Source: Desulfovibrio sp. A2 (GTDB lineage Bacteria > Desulfobacterota > Desulfovibrionia > Desulfovibrionales > Desulfovibrionaceae). Taken from it: a DNA stretch of 32,919 nt. Each line of letters opens with the position of its first letter. Position 1 is the stretch's first letter. The DNA lies in the NCBI RefSeq assembly GCF_000226255.1, contig NZ_AGFG01000007.1:1-32919 (forward strand), given 5' to 3'. Shown here piece by piece: positions 1 to 9,369 of this stretch. The position numbers were made by a program, and so were the translations under genes. A model generated the notes under the pieces. The model saw nothing but the letters and a program-made list of their open reading frames with translations. It was not told where the DNA came from and ran no database searches.

Positions 1-450
1 GGCGACGAGGAAACCAATATCCTCTCCTGCCTGCTGGCCAAATCCATGGGCGCGGCGCAGACCGTGACCCGGGTGAACAAGGCCGAGTACCAGCCCCTGG
101 TGCGGGCCATCGGCATCGAACATTCCGTCAGCCCCCGCCTTTCGGCGGTGAACAGCATTTTGCACTTCGTGCGGCAGGGCAAGGTGCTGTCGTCCATTTC
201 CGTGCGCGGCGACGAGGCCGAGGCGATGGAAGCCGTGGCCCAGGAGCGTTCGGCCATCGTGGGCAAGCCTGTGAGCCAACTGGACTTTCCGGTCGGCGCG
301 TTGCTGCTGGCGGTACTACGTGGCAATGACGTGTTCATCCCGCGTGGCGATACGGTCATCCAGCCGCAAGACCGCATCATCATCCTGTCCACCCGGCAGG
401 CGGTGAGCCGGGTGGAGCAGGCCCTGATGGTCTCGCTGAAGAGTTTCTAG
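1..450 (+). CDS. trkA: Trk potassium uptake regulatory subunit TrkA (C-terminal part)
   Basis: This is the 3' part of a gene that starts before the window. The frame is open from base 1 and ends at a TAG at 448-450, giving 149 residues. TrkA is the cytoplasmic RCK subunit that binds NAD(H)/nucleotides and gates the TrkH K+ channel. The visible part reads as the end of the second TrkA-N (Rossmann) domain, including GDEETNILSCLLAKSMGA at the edge, followed by a TrkA-C domain in which 'VGKPVSQLDFPVGALLLAVLRG' and 'GDTVIQPQDRIIIL' are typical. The ATG at 46 is internal, not a start. trkH begins 3 bases after the stop, so the two form an operon encoding channel and gating ring. The assignment is strong because of the family motifs and the neighbour. 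Confidence 0.93.
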   Translation, partial: GDEETNILSCLLAKSMGAAQTVTRVNKAEYQPLVRAIGIEHSVSPRLSAVNSILHFVRQGKVLSSISVRGDEAEAMEAVAQERSAIVGKPVSQLDFPVGALLLAVLRGNDVFIPRGDTVIQPQDRIIILSTRQAVSRVEQALMVSLKSF

Positions 451-453
451 CCC

Positions 454-1899
<1,446 letters not shown>

Positions 1900-1930
1900 G
1901 CGGCCCCTGTCCCTGGGGTCCGCGACGCGG

Positions 1931-1966
1931 ACAAGCAAAAGCGCCCCGGCCATGCGGCCGGGGCGC
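1931..1966 (-). terminator. Rho-independent terminator of adk (may also stop trkH)
   Basis: A perfect 11-bp inverted repeat (GCGCCCCGGCC / GGCCGGGGCGC, 1941-1951 and 1956-1966) with a 4-base loop. On the minus strand the stem is followed by TTTTGCTTGT, so it terminates adk, whose stop is about 30 bases away. On the plus strand there is no T-run, but the stem lies between the convergent ends of trkH and adk and could weakly serve both. Confidence 0.85.
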
Positions 1967-1995
1967 TGTGCATTCAGGCTTGGAGGAAGCCCGGC

Positions 1996-2667
1996 TTAGG
2001 CAAGCTGCTTCAGCAGGGTGTCCTTGATGGAGTCGATGGAGCCTTCGCCATCGAGTTCGATGAACTTGGTCACGCCCTTGGCGGCGAGATCCTTGTAGAA
2101 GTAGGCGGCGGCCAGGGTGCCGTCCACGGTGTTGTAGTAGATGTCGTGGCGCTTGCCGATGGCGCCTTCATCCTGGTCGTCGGCACGGGCGGACAGGCTG
2201 CCGCCACACACCCGGCACACGTCGCCGTTGGGCTTGATGGCGTCGATGAAGATGTTGTTCGGGTGGTTGTTGTCGTTCTTGCAGAGGCGGCGGCCCATGA
2301 TGCGGTTCTTGGCCACTTCGCGGGGCAGCAGGATCTCGATGACGTAATCGAGCTTCAGGCCTTCGGCCTGAAGGGCGTCCCACAGCTTCTGGGCCTGCAC
2401 CATGTTGCGCGGGAAGCCGTCGAGCAGCCAGCCGTTGGGACCGGCGCCCTTCAGGGTTTCCAGCACCATGGGGATGGTGATGTCGTCGGGCACGAGGTCG
2501 CCGCGGTCGATGTATTCCTTGGCCTTCTTGCCGAGTTCGGTGCCGCCGCCGATGTGCTGGCGGAAGATGGCGCCCGATTCGATGTGGGCCAGATCGTACT
2601 TCTTCTTGACGAGCGCCCCCTGGGTGCCCTTGCCGCTACCGTTGGGACCGAAGATGAGGATATTCAC
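1996..2667 (-). CDS. adk: Adenylate kinase with Desulfovibrio-type metal site
   Basis: Cytosolic adenylate kinase (AMP + ATP <-> 2 ADP), 223 residues. The P-loop GPNGSGKGT is at residues 7-15, the LLDGFPRN nucleoside-binding motif is present, and the LID region holds Cys-X5-His-X15-Cys-X2-Cys (from RLCKNDNNH to CRVC). That spacing is the one known for the Zn/Co/Fe-binding adenylate kinases of Desulfovibrio, unlike the four-cysteine type of Gram-positives. The start chosen is GTG at 2665-2667. It is preceded by AAGGAGG with 7-8 bases spacing, and the protein then begins VNILIFGPNGSGKG as the family does. The open frame runs upstream, but that extension is not adenylate-kinase-like. A promoter lies just upstream (2698-2726), so adk can be transcribed alone as well as after tilS. 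Confidence 0.95.
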   Translation of the reverse strand: MNILIFGPNGSGKGTQGALVKKKYDLAHIESGAIFRQHIGGGTELGKKAKEYIDRGDLVPDDITIPMVLETLKGAGPNGWLLDGFPRNMVQAQKLWDALQAEGLKLDYVIEILLPREVAKNRIMGRRLCKNDNNHPNNIFIDAIKPNGDVCRVCGGSLSARADDQDEGAIGKRHDIYYNTVDGTLAAAYFYKDLAAKGVTKFIELDGEGSIDSIKDTLLKQLA

Positions 2668-2994
2668 CCCGAACCTCCTTGTAATAATTTTCACGAGGGC
2701 ATACCGCGAAGGCAAGGCCCTGTCAATCGCAGACGGGGGCGAGCCCGGAGAAATGCCGGAAATGCGGGGGGATTGTGCGGGGCGCGCAATGGCGCGAGAC
2801 GGGGCTTGCGGCCGTCCCGCGCCGTTTGCGGTGCGCGTGCGGGTATTTTCCGGGGGCGGCGTGCAGGGTGTGGGAAGGGGGAGCCCGGCCGTCATGAGCA
2901 CACCGTTTGCGGGGCTGGGGTGGCCAGCCAGCGAGAGGCGCACGACGGGCGCACGACGAGATCGAACGGGGGCATGCCCCACCCGTTGCACCGC
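2668..2994. other. Intergenic region between tilS and adk
   Basis: Apart from the adk ribosome site and promoter, nothing recognisable is seen in these 327 bases. Open frames cross it on both strands, but they are low-complexity Arg/Pro-rich translations typical of non-coding GC-rich DNA. No clear tilS terminator is visible, so readthrough from tilS to adk is possible. Confidence 0.5.
2698..2726 (-). promoter_or_regulatory. Sigma70-type promoter of adk
   Basis: On the minus strand a perfect -35 TTGACA (2721-2726) is followed after 17 bases by TATGCC (2698-2703). The -10 is poor (3/6) but the spacing is ideal. The expected start near 2691 gives a leader of about 24 bases containing the AAGGAGG of adk. 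Confidence 0.55.
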
Positions 2995-4173
2995 CTACCG
3001 CGCTGGGGCCGCGCGAAATTCGATGCCCCCTGCGGCCGCATCGTTTGTGCCCGAAGGCACGACCAGCGCCGTCTTGCCGCCGGGAAACTGCACGCAGGCT
3101 CCGCCGCGTCCGGCCATCCATGCCTCGTCAAGGGCGATCAGGCAGGCGGCCAGCGGCTGGCCGGGACCCAGCCTGTCCAGCAGCCGCTTGTACAGGCGCA
3201 GACGAGCCGCGCGGTGCAGCCCGCGCAGGGTGCGGGCGGGAATGGCGATGGGGGCCTCCACGCCGTTGGGGAGAGGCAGCCCGTCCAACTGCCGCGACCA
3301 GTAGTCCGCGTCGCAGCGCGCCAGGTCCCACAGCGAGCGCACGGATTCGCCAAGGGCGGGGTTTTCCGCGCGCAGCAGGGGCAGCACGTCGTGGCGCAGG
3401 CGGTTGCGGCGGTAAGCCGGGTCGTGGTTGGAAGGGTCGCGCACGGGCAGCACGCCAAGGGCGGCCAGAAAGGCGTCGATGTCCCGTCGCTCGGTCATCA
3501 GCAACGGGCGCAGGATGCGCCGTTCGGGGTCCACGGCGGGCATGCCGCCCAGGCCGGGCCAGCCGGTGCCGCGCACCAGCCGCAGCAGCACGTCCTCGCA
3601 CAGGTCGTCCGACTGGTGGGCGGTGCACACCCAGTCCGCGCCCACGCGCAGCCGTTCGGACGCGAAAAAGGCATAGCGGGCGCGCCGCCCGGCGTCTTCC
3701 GCGCCGCAGCACTCACGCGCGGCCAGCGCGGCCACGTCGGCGTTTTCGGCCCGGCAGGGAACGCCCAGGCGGCGGCACAGCGCGGACACGGCGCGGGCTT
3801 CCGCCGCCGATTCCGGGCGCAACCCGTGGTCCAGCACGGCGGCATGCAGACGCAGTCCAAGGCGTGGGGCCAGCCAGCGCAGCGCAAGCAGCAGCGCCAG
3901 CGAATCGGCCCCGCCGGAGACGCCCACCAGCAGCGTCATGCCGTCCGGGGCGATCAGCCCCGGTGAGGAGGCGTCGCCGGGGCGGTCCGTACGGAAAGGT
4001 TCCCTGACCGGTTCAAAGGCCCGCTCCAACTCCGCCGTCAGAAAGTCCGCCACGCGCAGGCAGAACCGCGCCGCGCGGGGCGGCAGGTCCTGCAAACGCA
4101 GGGGCAGCCGTTCGGGCAACAGGGGGCGCGCTGCCAGGGCAGGGGGGGCTTGCGGGGTGCGGGAATCTGGCAT
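2995..4173 (-). CDS. tilS: tRNA(Ile)-lysidine synthase TilS
   Basis: Cytosolic N-type ATP pyrophosphatase that converts C34 of the AUA-decoding tRNA-Ile to lysidine; essential in bacteria. The PP-loop SGGADS is at residues 86-91. It is followed by the family features VLDHGLRPESAAEA, CTAHQSDDLCEDVLLRLVRGTG and the RRNRLRHDVLPLL motif. The protein is 392 residues from the ATG at 4171-4173 (MPDSRTPQ). An upstream ATG at 4287 would add an unlikely Arg-rich stretch. About 85 residues precede the PP-loop, longer than in E. coli TilS. This includes a helix-like segment (ARFCLRVADFLTAELERAF) that looks real. The C-terminal substrate-binding domains appear short. It lies downstream of the hem genes, separated by 204 bases, so it may be part of that transcript. 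Confidence 0.92.
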   Translation of the reverse strand: MPDSRTPQAPPALAARPLLPERLPLRLQDLPPRAARFCLRVADFLTAELERAFEPVREPFRTDRPGDASSPGLIAPDGMTLLVGVSGGADSLALLLALRWLAPRLGLRLHAAVLDHGLRPESAAEARAVSALCRRLGVPCRAENADVAALAARECCGAEDAGRRARYAFFASERLRVGADWVCTAHQSDDLCEDVLLRLVRGTGWPGLGGMPAVDPERRILRPLLMTERRDIDAFLAALGVLPVRDPSNHDPAYRRNRLRHDVLPLLRAENPALGESVRSLWDLARCDADYWSRQLDGLPLPNGVEAPIAIPARTLRGLHRAARLRLYKRLLDRLGPGQPLAACLIALDEAWMAGRGGACVQFPGGKTALVVPSGTNDAAAGGIEFRAAPAR

Positions 4174-4286
4174 GGCTGGCCTGCGGAAAAGGGGAACGGC
4201 CCGGCACGCCGGCCGGGACCGCCAACGGCGGGACGGAACAGGGAAAACGGGGAGACGGCGGCGATCAACCAGACAGCAAGGAGACA

Positions 4287-4307
4287 CGCCCCCGTTGGAG
4301 GGGGGCG
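4287..4307 (-). terminator. Possible weak hairpin after the hemA-linked gene
   Basis: A 7-bp inverted repeat (CGCCCCC / GGGGGCG) with a 7-base loop lies about 70 bases beyond the stop of the 111-residue gene on the minus strand. The following bases (TGTCTCCTTGCTGT) are only mildly T-rich, so termination is uncertain and tilS may be read through. Confidence 0.3.
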
Positions 4308-4377
4308 GTAAGCCGAAGGCTGGCGCAGCGGGCCGGGACGGCCGTGTCCCGGTCCGGGCGTTTCGCGCCGCCCCGCG

Positions 4378-4713
4378 CTATACCGCTATGCCCAGGTCCG
4401 CCAGCAGGCCGTCCAGATAGCCGATCATGTGGGCGCGCAGTTCGGGCGCGGCGTAGGCGATGCACTCGCAGCGCAGCATGCCGCGCGCCCGCACCAGCAG
4501 TTCCATGCGCAGGGCGTCCTCGTCCACCTCCAGCGCCAGACAGAAGGGGCCGCAGCTATCGCTGTGGGCCACCTGCACGGGCGTAAGGTGCTGCTGCGGC
4601 ACGGGCAGCCAGTACAGGCCGTCCATGCCCGCGCCAAGGTCCATTTCGTTCAGCCGCGCGCGCACGGCGGCGATGTCTGCGGAGGTCAGGTCGTCGATGC
4701 GGTAGTTGCGCAT
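4378..4713 (-). CDS. Conserved-looking hypothetical protein in the hem operon
   Basis: Small soluble protein of 111 residues that I do not recognise. It has no signal peptide and no membrane segment. It contains four cysteines in two pairs, SCGPFC and RCEC, within about 30 residues, plus several Asp/Glu, so a metal or Fe-S site is possible but not shown. It starts at the ATG at 4711-4713, 9 bases after the hemA stop, preceded by a weak AAGAG. This close spacing implies co-transcription with hemA. The antisense frame over this region is also open, but its translation is His/Gln-rich shadow sequence. A role linked to tetrapyrrole synthesis is inferred only from position. Confidence 0.75.
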   Translation of the reverse strand: MRNYRIDDLTSADIAAVRARLNEMDLGAGMDGLYWLPVPQQHLTPVQVAHSDSCGPFCLALEVDEDALRMELLVRARGMLRCECIAYAAPELRAHMIGYLDGLLADLGIAV

Positions 4714-4722
4714 GGTGGGCTC

Positions 4723-6063
4723 TTATGCGTCATCGCGCTGTTGCGGATGCTTGCGGTCGCTGTGGGCGTCTTCGGGCACGTCGTCGCAGTCCAGGTTGAA
4801 CATGCGGCGGGTGATGTCGATGTACCGGGTGCCCGCTTCCTCTTCGTCGAAGCGGCGTTTCAGGAAGGTGATGGGCTCGTGGTTCACCTTCTTGACGATG
4901 GCGCACAGCATGGCCTGCAACGCCTCGCGGGTGGGTTCGTCCACCGGGCCGATGCGCTTCAGGGTGCGGGCCAGCTCGTCCTGCGCAATGCGTTCGCTGC
5001 GCCGCAGAAGATCCACGATGGTGGGTTGCAGATCGAGCGACTTCAGCCATTTGGCGAAGTTTCCGGCCTCCTCCTCGACGATGGAGCGGGCCTTGGCCGC
5101 CTCGTCGCGGCGTTGGGCCATGTTTTCCTCGACCACCTCTTTCAGGTCGTCGATGTCGTACAGGTAGACGTTGTCCAGGTTGTTCACGTCGGGGTCGATG
5201 TCGCGCGGCACGGCGATGTCGATGAAGAACATGGGCCGGTTCTTGCGGCGCTTCAGCACGTCCTTGATGTCCCGCGCGCGGATGATGGGCTCGTGCGCGC
5301 CGGTGGAGCTGATGACGATGTCCGCCTCGGCCAGCCGCACGAACAGGTCCTGGAACAGCACCGCCTCGCCCTTGAACTGCTTGGCCAGTTGCAGGCCGCG
5401 CTCGAAGGTGCGGTTGGCCACCATGATCTCGCGGATGCCGGAATTCAGCAGGTGGGTGGCCGCCAGTTCCGCCATTTCGCCCGCGCCCACCAGCATGGCC
5501 TTGTACTGCGACATTTCGCCGAAGATGCGCTTGGCAAGCTCCACCGCCGCGTAGCTGATGGACACGGCGCTGGAGGCCACGGCTGTTTCGGTGCGCACCC
5601 GCTTGGCCACGGAAAAGGCCTTGTGCAGCAGGCGGTTCAGCACCACGCGGGTGGCGTTGCGGCCCACGGCCTTGCGGTAGGCGTCCTTGAGCTGGCCGAG
5701 GATCTGCGGTTCGCCCACCACCATGGAATCGAGGCTGGAGGCCACGCTGAACAGGTGGCGCACCGCGTCGATGCCCTTGTGCACGTAGACGAAGGGTTCC
5801 AGGTCGCAGCGCTTCTGGCCGCGCGCGGCGGCCCAGCAGTCAAGAACACGCTCGGGCACGCGCTCGGGCGCGCCAGAGCCGGTGCCCACGGCCATGATTT
5901 CCACGCGGTTGCAGGTGGACAGGATGACCACTTCGGAAATGTCGTCGCCGGTGGGCACCACCCCTTGTTCAAGGACGGTACAGTCGGTGAGGGCGAATCG
6001 CTCGCGCACTTCGACGCTGGCGGTGCGGTGGTTGAGGCCGATGAGATAGATTTCCTGGTCCAT
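4723..6063 (-). CDS. hemA: Glutamyl-tRNA reductase HemA
   Basis: First committed enzyme of the C5 tetrapyrrole pathway. It reduces Glu-tRNA(Glu) with NADPH to glutamate-1-semialdehyde in the cytosol. The protein has 446 residues, with GLNHRTASVEVRE at 9-21, the catalytic cysteine C51 in LSTCNR, GEPQILGQ at 117-124, the NADPH-binding GAGEMAELA, ISSTGA, and a C-terminal dimerisation helix region. The start chosen is the ATG at 6061-6063 (MDQEIYLIGLNHR), where the family begins. An in-frame ATG at 6142-6144 would add 27 residues unlike the family. Neither start has a strong ribosome site. The gene follows the hemX-like gene and precedes the 111-residue gene in one operon. The product feeds siroheme and heme, both heavily used by sulfate reducers. 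Confidence 0.95.
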   Translation of the reverse strand: MDQEIYLIGLNHRTASVEVRERFALTDCTVLEQGVVPTGDDISEVVILSTCNRVEIMAVGTGSGAPERVPERVLDCWAAARGQKRCDLEPFVYVHKGIDAVRHLFSVASSLDSMVVGEPQILGQLKDAYRKAVGRNATRVVLNRLLHKAFSVAKRVRTETAVASSAVSISYAAVELAKRIFGEMSQYKAMLVGAGEMAELAATHLLNSGIREIMVANRTFERGLQLAKQFKGEAVLFQDLFVRLAEADIVISSTGAHEPIIRARDIKDVLKRRKNRPMFFIDIAVPRDIDPDVNNLDNVYLYDIDDLKEVVEENMAQRRDEAAKARSIVEEEAGNFAKWLKSLDLQPTIVDLLRRSERIAQDELARTLKRIGPVDEPTREALQAMLCAIVKKVNHEPITFLKRRFDEEEAGTRYIDITRRMFNLDCDDVPEDAHSDRKHPQQRDDA

Positions 6064-6165
6064 GTTCTTCGTGGGCTTCGCGGGGTGCGTATTGTGGCCC
6101 GCCGGGTACGCGGCGCGCGGCGTCGGTTCCGGGTTGCGGGTCATGGTTCCTGCCGGGTGTGGCCG

Positions 6166-6993
6166 TTACTGCGGGTTGAAGCTGTGGTGCGTGGTCATCA
6201 GGAAGTTGACCCCCAGCAGCGAGAACACGCATACCGCGAATATCCAGATGGCCATGACGGCGGTCTTGCGGCCCCGCCAGCCCAGCGCAAGCCGCTGGTG
6301 AAAGAGCAGGGCGAACATGCCCCACACCACCAGCGAGACGACTTCCTTGGGGTCCCACGAGAGCATCTTGCCCCAGGCGATGCGCGCCCACACGAAGCCG
6401 GAAACCATGCCCAGCGTGAACAGCGGAAAGCCCGCCATGACTGCCAGGTGGTTTACCTTGTCGAAGGCGGAAAGGGCCGGCAGGTCGCGGTCGAAGCCGG
6501 AAAGGCGCGCCTTGTGCTTCAGCTTGCGGTCCATGTACAGGAACAGGATGCCCGAGCCGAAGGCCATGGTCATCAGGCTGAAGCTGAGGAACAGCGTGCC
6601 GATGTGCAGCCCGAAGAACAGGCCGGACATGGCGGGCGGCAGCTTGCTTTGCACGTCGGCCAGCATGAACGACGAGACGTAGAAGACGAGGGCCACCGGC
6701 GACGCGGTAAGCCCCAGGAATTCCAGCCGCAGCCGCCACCAGACGAAGAAATAGATCAGCAGCAGGCTCCACGAGAGCATGCGGAAATAGTAGGCTTTTT
6801 CCAGAACCTGCCAGGTCTGCCCCTGCATGGACAGCCCCAGCATGACGGTGTGCAGGGCAAAGCCCGCCAGGGTCAGCCACTGCGAAAGGCGCTTAAGCCT
6901 GTCGCGCCGGGCCAGCAGCCCCACGGCGATGCACACCGTGCCGAGCACGTAGAGCATGATGATGGCGATGGAAAGCAGCTCAAGCGAGCTCAT
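6166..6993 (-). CDS. CcsA/HemX-like cytochrome c assembly membrane protein
   Basis: Integral membrane protein of 275 residues with about eight hydrophobic helices, of the CcmF/CcsA/HemX family. The tryptophan-rich heme-handling motif is visible near residues 205-225 (ARIAWGKMLSWDPKEVVSLVVW). Conserved histidines occur in helices, such as GLHIGTLF and FHQRLALG. In other bacteria HemX is encoded next to hemA and influences HemA level, while CcsA proteins deliver heme for cytochrome c maturation. Which applies here cannot be told from sequence alone. The start at 6993 overlaps the end of the upstream sirC-like gene by 14 bases, so the two are translationally coupled. hemA follows. Confidence 0.88.
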   Translation of the reverse strand: MSSLELLSIAIIMLYVLGTVCIAVGLLARRDRLKRLSQWLTLAGFALHTVMLGLSMQGQTWQVLEKAYYFRMLSWSLLLIYFFVWWRLRLEFLGLTASPVALVFYVSSFMLADVQSKLPPAMSGLFFGLHIGTLFLSFSLMTMAFGSGILFLYMDRKLKHKARLSGFDRDLPALSAFDKVNHLAVMAGFPLFTLGMVSGFVWARIAWGKMLSWDPKEVVSLVVWGMFALLFHQRLALGWRGRKTAVMAIWIFAVCVFSLLGVNFLMTTHHSFNPQ

Positions 6994-7666
6994 GCAGCAA
7001 CTCCACGATGCGCGGATGCAGCTCCGCGGGCAGCAGTTCGGTCAGGATGCGTTCGGCCCCGGCGCGGTCGCGCGCGGCCAGCGCGTCGATGAGCGGCGAT
7101 TCCACGATGGCGCGGAACAGCGCCGTATTCTGCCCTGTCTCGTGGCCAAGCGCAAGGACGAGCGGCCGCAGGCGGCCCAGCAGCACGGTGATGGCGTCGT
7201 ACCGAGCGCCGAACCACTGTTGCAGGTCCATGCGGATGCGCCGGGCAAGGGCCGGGCTGTGCCCCCCGGTGGAAAGGGCCACCGTCAGGTCGCCGCAGGC
7301 GAAGTGGGCGGGCACGATGAACGCCCCCGTGTCCGGGGCGTCGGCCACGTTGCAGGGCACGTTACGCTGGCGGCAGGCATCGGCCACGGCGGCGTTGACG
7401 GCGCGGCTGGCCGTGGCCGCGAAGACCAGCGCGCAGCCGTCCACGTCGGCGGGCGCGAAGGCGCGCGCCTCGAAGCGCACGGCGGGGTGGGCCAGCAGGG
7501 GGGCCAGTTCCGGGTCGGAGGGGGCATCCGGGTTGGCGTCCAGCACCAGCACGCGGCTCGGCTCGCAGGCCAGCAGCGATGCCAGCTTGCGGCGTCCCAC
7601 GCCTCCCGCGCCCACCACCAGGCAGGCGCGGCCGTGCAGGTCGAGAAGCAGGGGATAATAACGCAT
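6980..7666 (-). CDS. Precorrin-2 dehydrogenase / siroheme synthase N-terminal domain protein
   Basis: Protein of 228 residues of the Met8p/SirC/CysG-N type. It oxidises precorrin-2 to sirohydrochlorin with NAD+, and some members also insert Fe2+. The dinucleotide-binding GAGGVGRRK lies at 19-27, NVADAPDTGAFIVPA near 106-120 holds the likely catalytic Asp109, and STGGHSPALARRIR is at 132-145. It lacks the SUMT methyltransferase domain of full CysG. The start chosen is the ATG at 7664-7666 (MRYYPLLLDLHGR), a typical family start. The longer open frame upstream is Pro/Arg-rich and unlikely to be coding. No Shine-Dalgarno is seen before this ATG, and a promoter -10 ends 6 bases before it. First gene of the hem operon. 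Siroheme is the cofactor of dissimilatory sulfite reductase. Confidence 0.92.
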   Translation of the reverse strand: MRYYPLLLDLHGRACLVVGAGGVGRRKLASLLACEPSRVLVLDANPDAPSDPELAPLLAHPAVRFEARAFAPADVDGCALVFAATASRAVNAAVADACRQRNVPCNVADAPDTGAFIVPAHFACGDLTVALSTGGHSPALARRIRMDLQQWFGARYDAITVLLGRLRPLVLALGHETGQNTALFRAIVESPLIDALAARDRAGAERILTELLPAELHPRIVELLHELA

Positions 7667-7672
7667 TGGGGT

Positions 7673-7700
7673 CGTATACACGAGGGGCGCGCAAAGTAAA
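7673..7700 (-). promoter_or_regulatory. Candidate promoter of the siroheme/heme operon
   Basis: On the minus strand TTTACT (7695-7700, 4/6 to TTGACA) is followed after 16 bases by TATACG (7673-7678, 4/6 to TATAAT). The -10 ends only 6 bases before the sirC-like ATG, so transcription would begin at or next to the start codon. Confidence 0.45.
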
Positions 7701-7938
7701 ACCGGCCCTCCGCGAGAGGGGCGAAGCGGGCGTGGGGGAACCGCGCCCGGCGGCGATCGGAGGCCGCGGGGGCGCTGCGCGCGTGGGGCGTTCAGGGATT
7801 GCGGCAGCACCGGCGGGGCAGGGCGCAATCCGGCCCCTGCCTTGCCGCCACGCGCCACTTGGGCTAGTCTGCCCCGGAAAGCCCCGTGTGGGCCAATTCC
7901 CGCAACGACGCCAACCCCTTGCCGCCATCGCCCACACC

Positions 7939-9252
7939 ATGAACAAGCACCTCGTCATCCAGTTGGCCCGCTTCGGCGATCTCGTGCAGACCAAGCGTCT
8001 GGTGCTGTCGCTGCTGCATGGCGCCGCGAACGACGAGGATGCCGCCTCGAACGGAGTCCATCCGACCCCGGAAGTTCATCTGGTGGTGGATGTGTCGCTG
8101 GTGGAACTGGCCCGGCTGGTCTACCCCGGCGTCACCGTGCACGGCGTGCGCGCCCACGGCGGCGTGCCCCAGGCAGACGTGCTGGCGCACAACGCCCGCG
8201 CCTTCGCCGCCCTTGCGGCGGAACGGTTCGACGCCGTCTACAACCTGAACAATTCCGGGCTGAACACGGCGCTTGCCGCGCTGTTTCCGCCAGACGTGGT
8301 GCGCGGCTACCGCACCCTGAACGGCCAGCCCCTGCGCGACCGCTGGATGCGCATGGCCTTTCGCTGGGTGGCCCACCGCCGGCTGTCCCCCGTCAACCTC
8401 GTGGATTTCTGGGCGGCGCTGGCCCCACGGCCCATTGCCCCGGCCCGGGTGAACCCCATCGCCCTGCGCGGCGGGCGGGGCATCGGCGTGGTGCTGGCCG
8501 GGCGCATGTCGCGCCGGTCCTTGTCGCCGGATGCGCTGGCCGCCTGCCTGCGCGCGGTGTTCGAGGGGCTGGGCGGGCCGCGCGTGACCTTTTTCGGGAC
8601 CAAGGCCGAGCGCCCCTTGCTGCGCAAGGTGCTGGACCACCTGCCCGCATCCGTGGCGGGAAACTACGACGACCTCGTGGGCCGCACCGGCTGGACGGAC
8701 CTTGCCGATGCCCTTGCGGGAATGGACACGCTGCTCACGCCGGATACCGGCACCATGCACCTTGCCGCGCACCTGGGCGTGCCGGTGCAGGGCTTTTTCC
8801 TGTCCTCGGCGTGGTGCCACGAAACCGGTCCCTACGGCCCTGGCCACCGGGTATGGCAGGCCACGCTGGACTGCCTGCCGTGCCTCGAGGCGCGGCCATG
8901 CCCCATCGGGGTGCAATGCCTGGATGCCTTCCGTTCGCGCGAGTTCCTGTCCTTCCTGTCCGGCCGCCCGGGCGACCGCAACCCGCCCGGCATGCTGGGC
9001 ATGGTCTCCACCCTCGACGACGTGGGCTCCACGTGGCTCACGGTGTTCGGCGAGGATGCGTCCGCCCCGCGCCGGGTGGAGCTGCGGGCGCTGGTGGGCG
9101 AGTACCTTGGCCTGTTCACGGGCGAAGAACTGGCGGACCACGACCTGGCCCGCCTGCTGTACCACGAGGCGGACTGGATGCTTCCCGGCCCGGAAGGCGC
9201 GGCGTTCGCCGCGTTCGACCCCTTTGCGGACGAGCCGGTGCACCGTGGTTGA
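7939..9252 (+). CDS. Glycosyltransferase family 9 (heptosyltransferase-like)
   Basis: Protein of 437 residues resembling ADP-heptose:LPS heptosyltransferases (GT-B fold, GT9). The N-terminus MNKHLVIQLARFGDLVQTKRL carries the family's acceptor-side GD(L/I)V..TP-like motif. Near residues 268-285 the donor-site motif TPDTGTMHLAAHLGVPVQGFF is very clear. The ATG at 7939 matches the family start, and the open frame extending upstream is not family-like. The ribosome site is poor. The region after the GT9 motif is longer than usual (about 150 residues, with a Cys-rich DCLPCLEARPCPIGVQC stretch), which is seen in a subset of GT9 proteins that modify other targets. It probably acts at the cytoplasmic face on LPS core or another surface glycan, together with the next glycosyltransferase. 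Confidence 0.88.
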   Translation: MNKHLVIQLARFGDLVQTKRLVLSLLHGAANDEDAASNGVHPTPEVHLVVDVSLVELARLVYPGVTVHGVRAHGGVPQADVLAHNARAFAALAAERFDAVYNLNNSGLNTALAALFPPDVVRGYRTLNGQPLRDRWMRMAFRWVAHRRLSPVNLVDFWAALAPRPIAPARVNPIALRGGRGIGVVLAGRMSRRSLSPDALAACLRAVFEGLGGPRVTFFGTKAERPLLRKVLDHLPASVAGNYDDLVGRTGWTDLADALAGMDTLLTPDTGTMHLAAHLGVPVQGFFLSSAWCHETGPYGPGHRVWQATLDCLPCLEARPCPIGVQCLDAFRSREFLSFLSGRPGDRNPPGMLGMVSTLDDVGSTWLTVFGEDASAPRRVELRALVGEYLGLFTGEELADHDLARLLYHEADWMLPGPEGAAFAAFDPFADEPVHRG

Positions 9253-9369
9253 AGGGTGCGCCCGACAGGTCTTTAATGTTCAGCTTTAAGGGCTGAGTGG
9301 CGAAACCTGCCTCCGGCCCGCTTGGCACTGCCTTCATCCCCGCCGGAACCACCGGCACGAGGTTCGCGC

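Noticed and set aside
6064..6144. Longer hemA start at 6144
   Set aside because: Adds 27 residues (MTRNPEPTPRAAYPAG...) with no counterpart in the family, whose proteins start a few residues before GLNHR.
4429..7092. 887-codon open frame on the plus strand opposite the hem genes
   Set aside because: Its translation is rich in His, Gln, Val and Ala with no domain pattern and is a mirror of the real genes hemA, hemX and the 111-residue gene, all of which show family motifs. High GC keeps antisense frames open.
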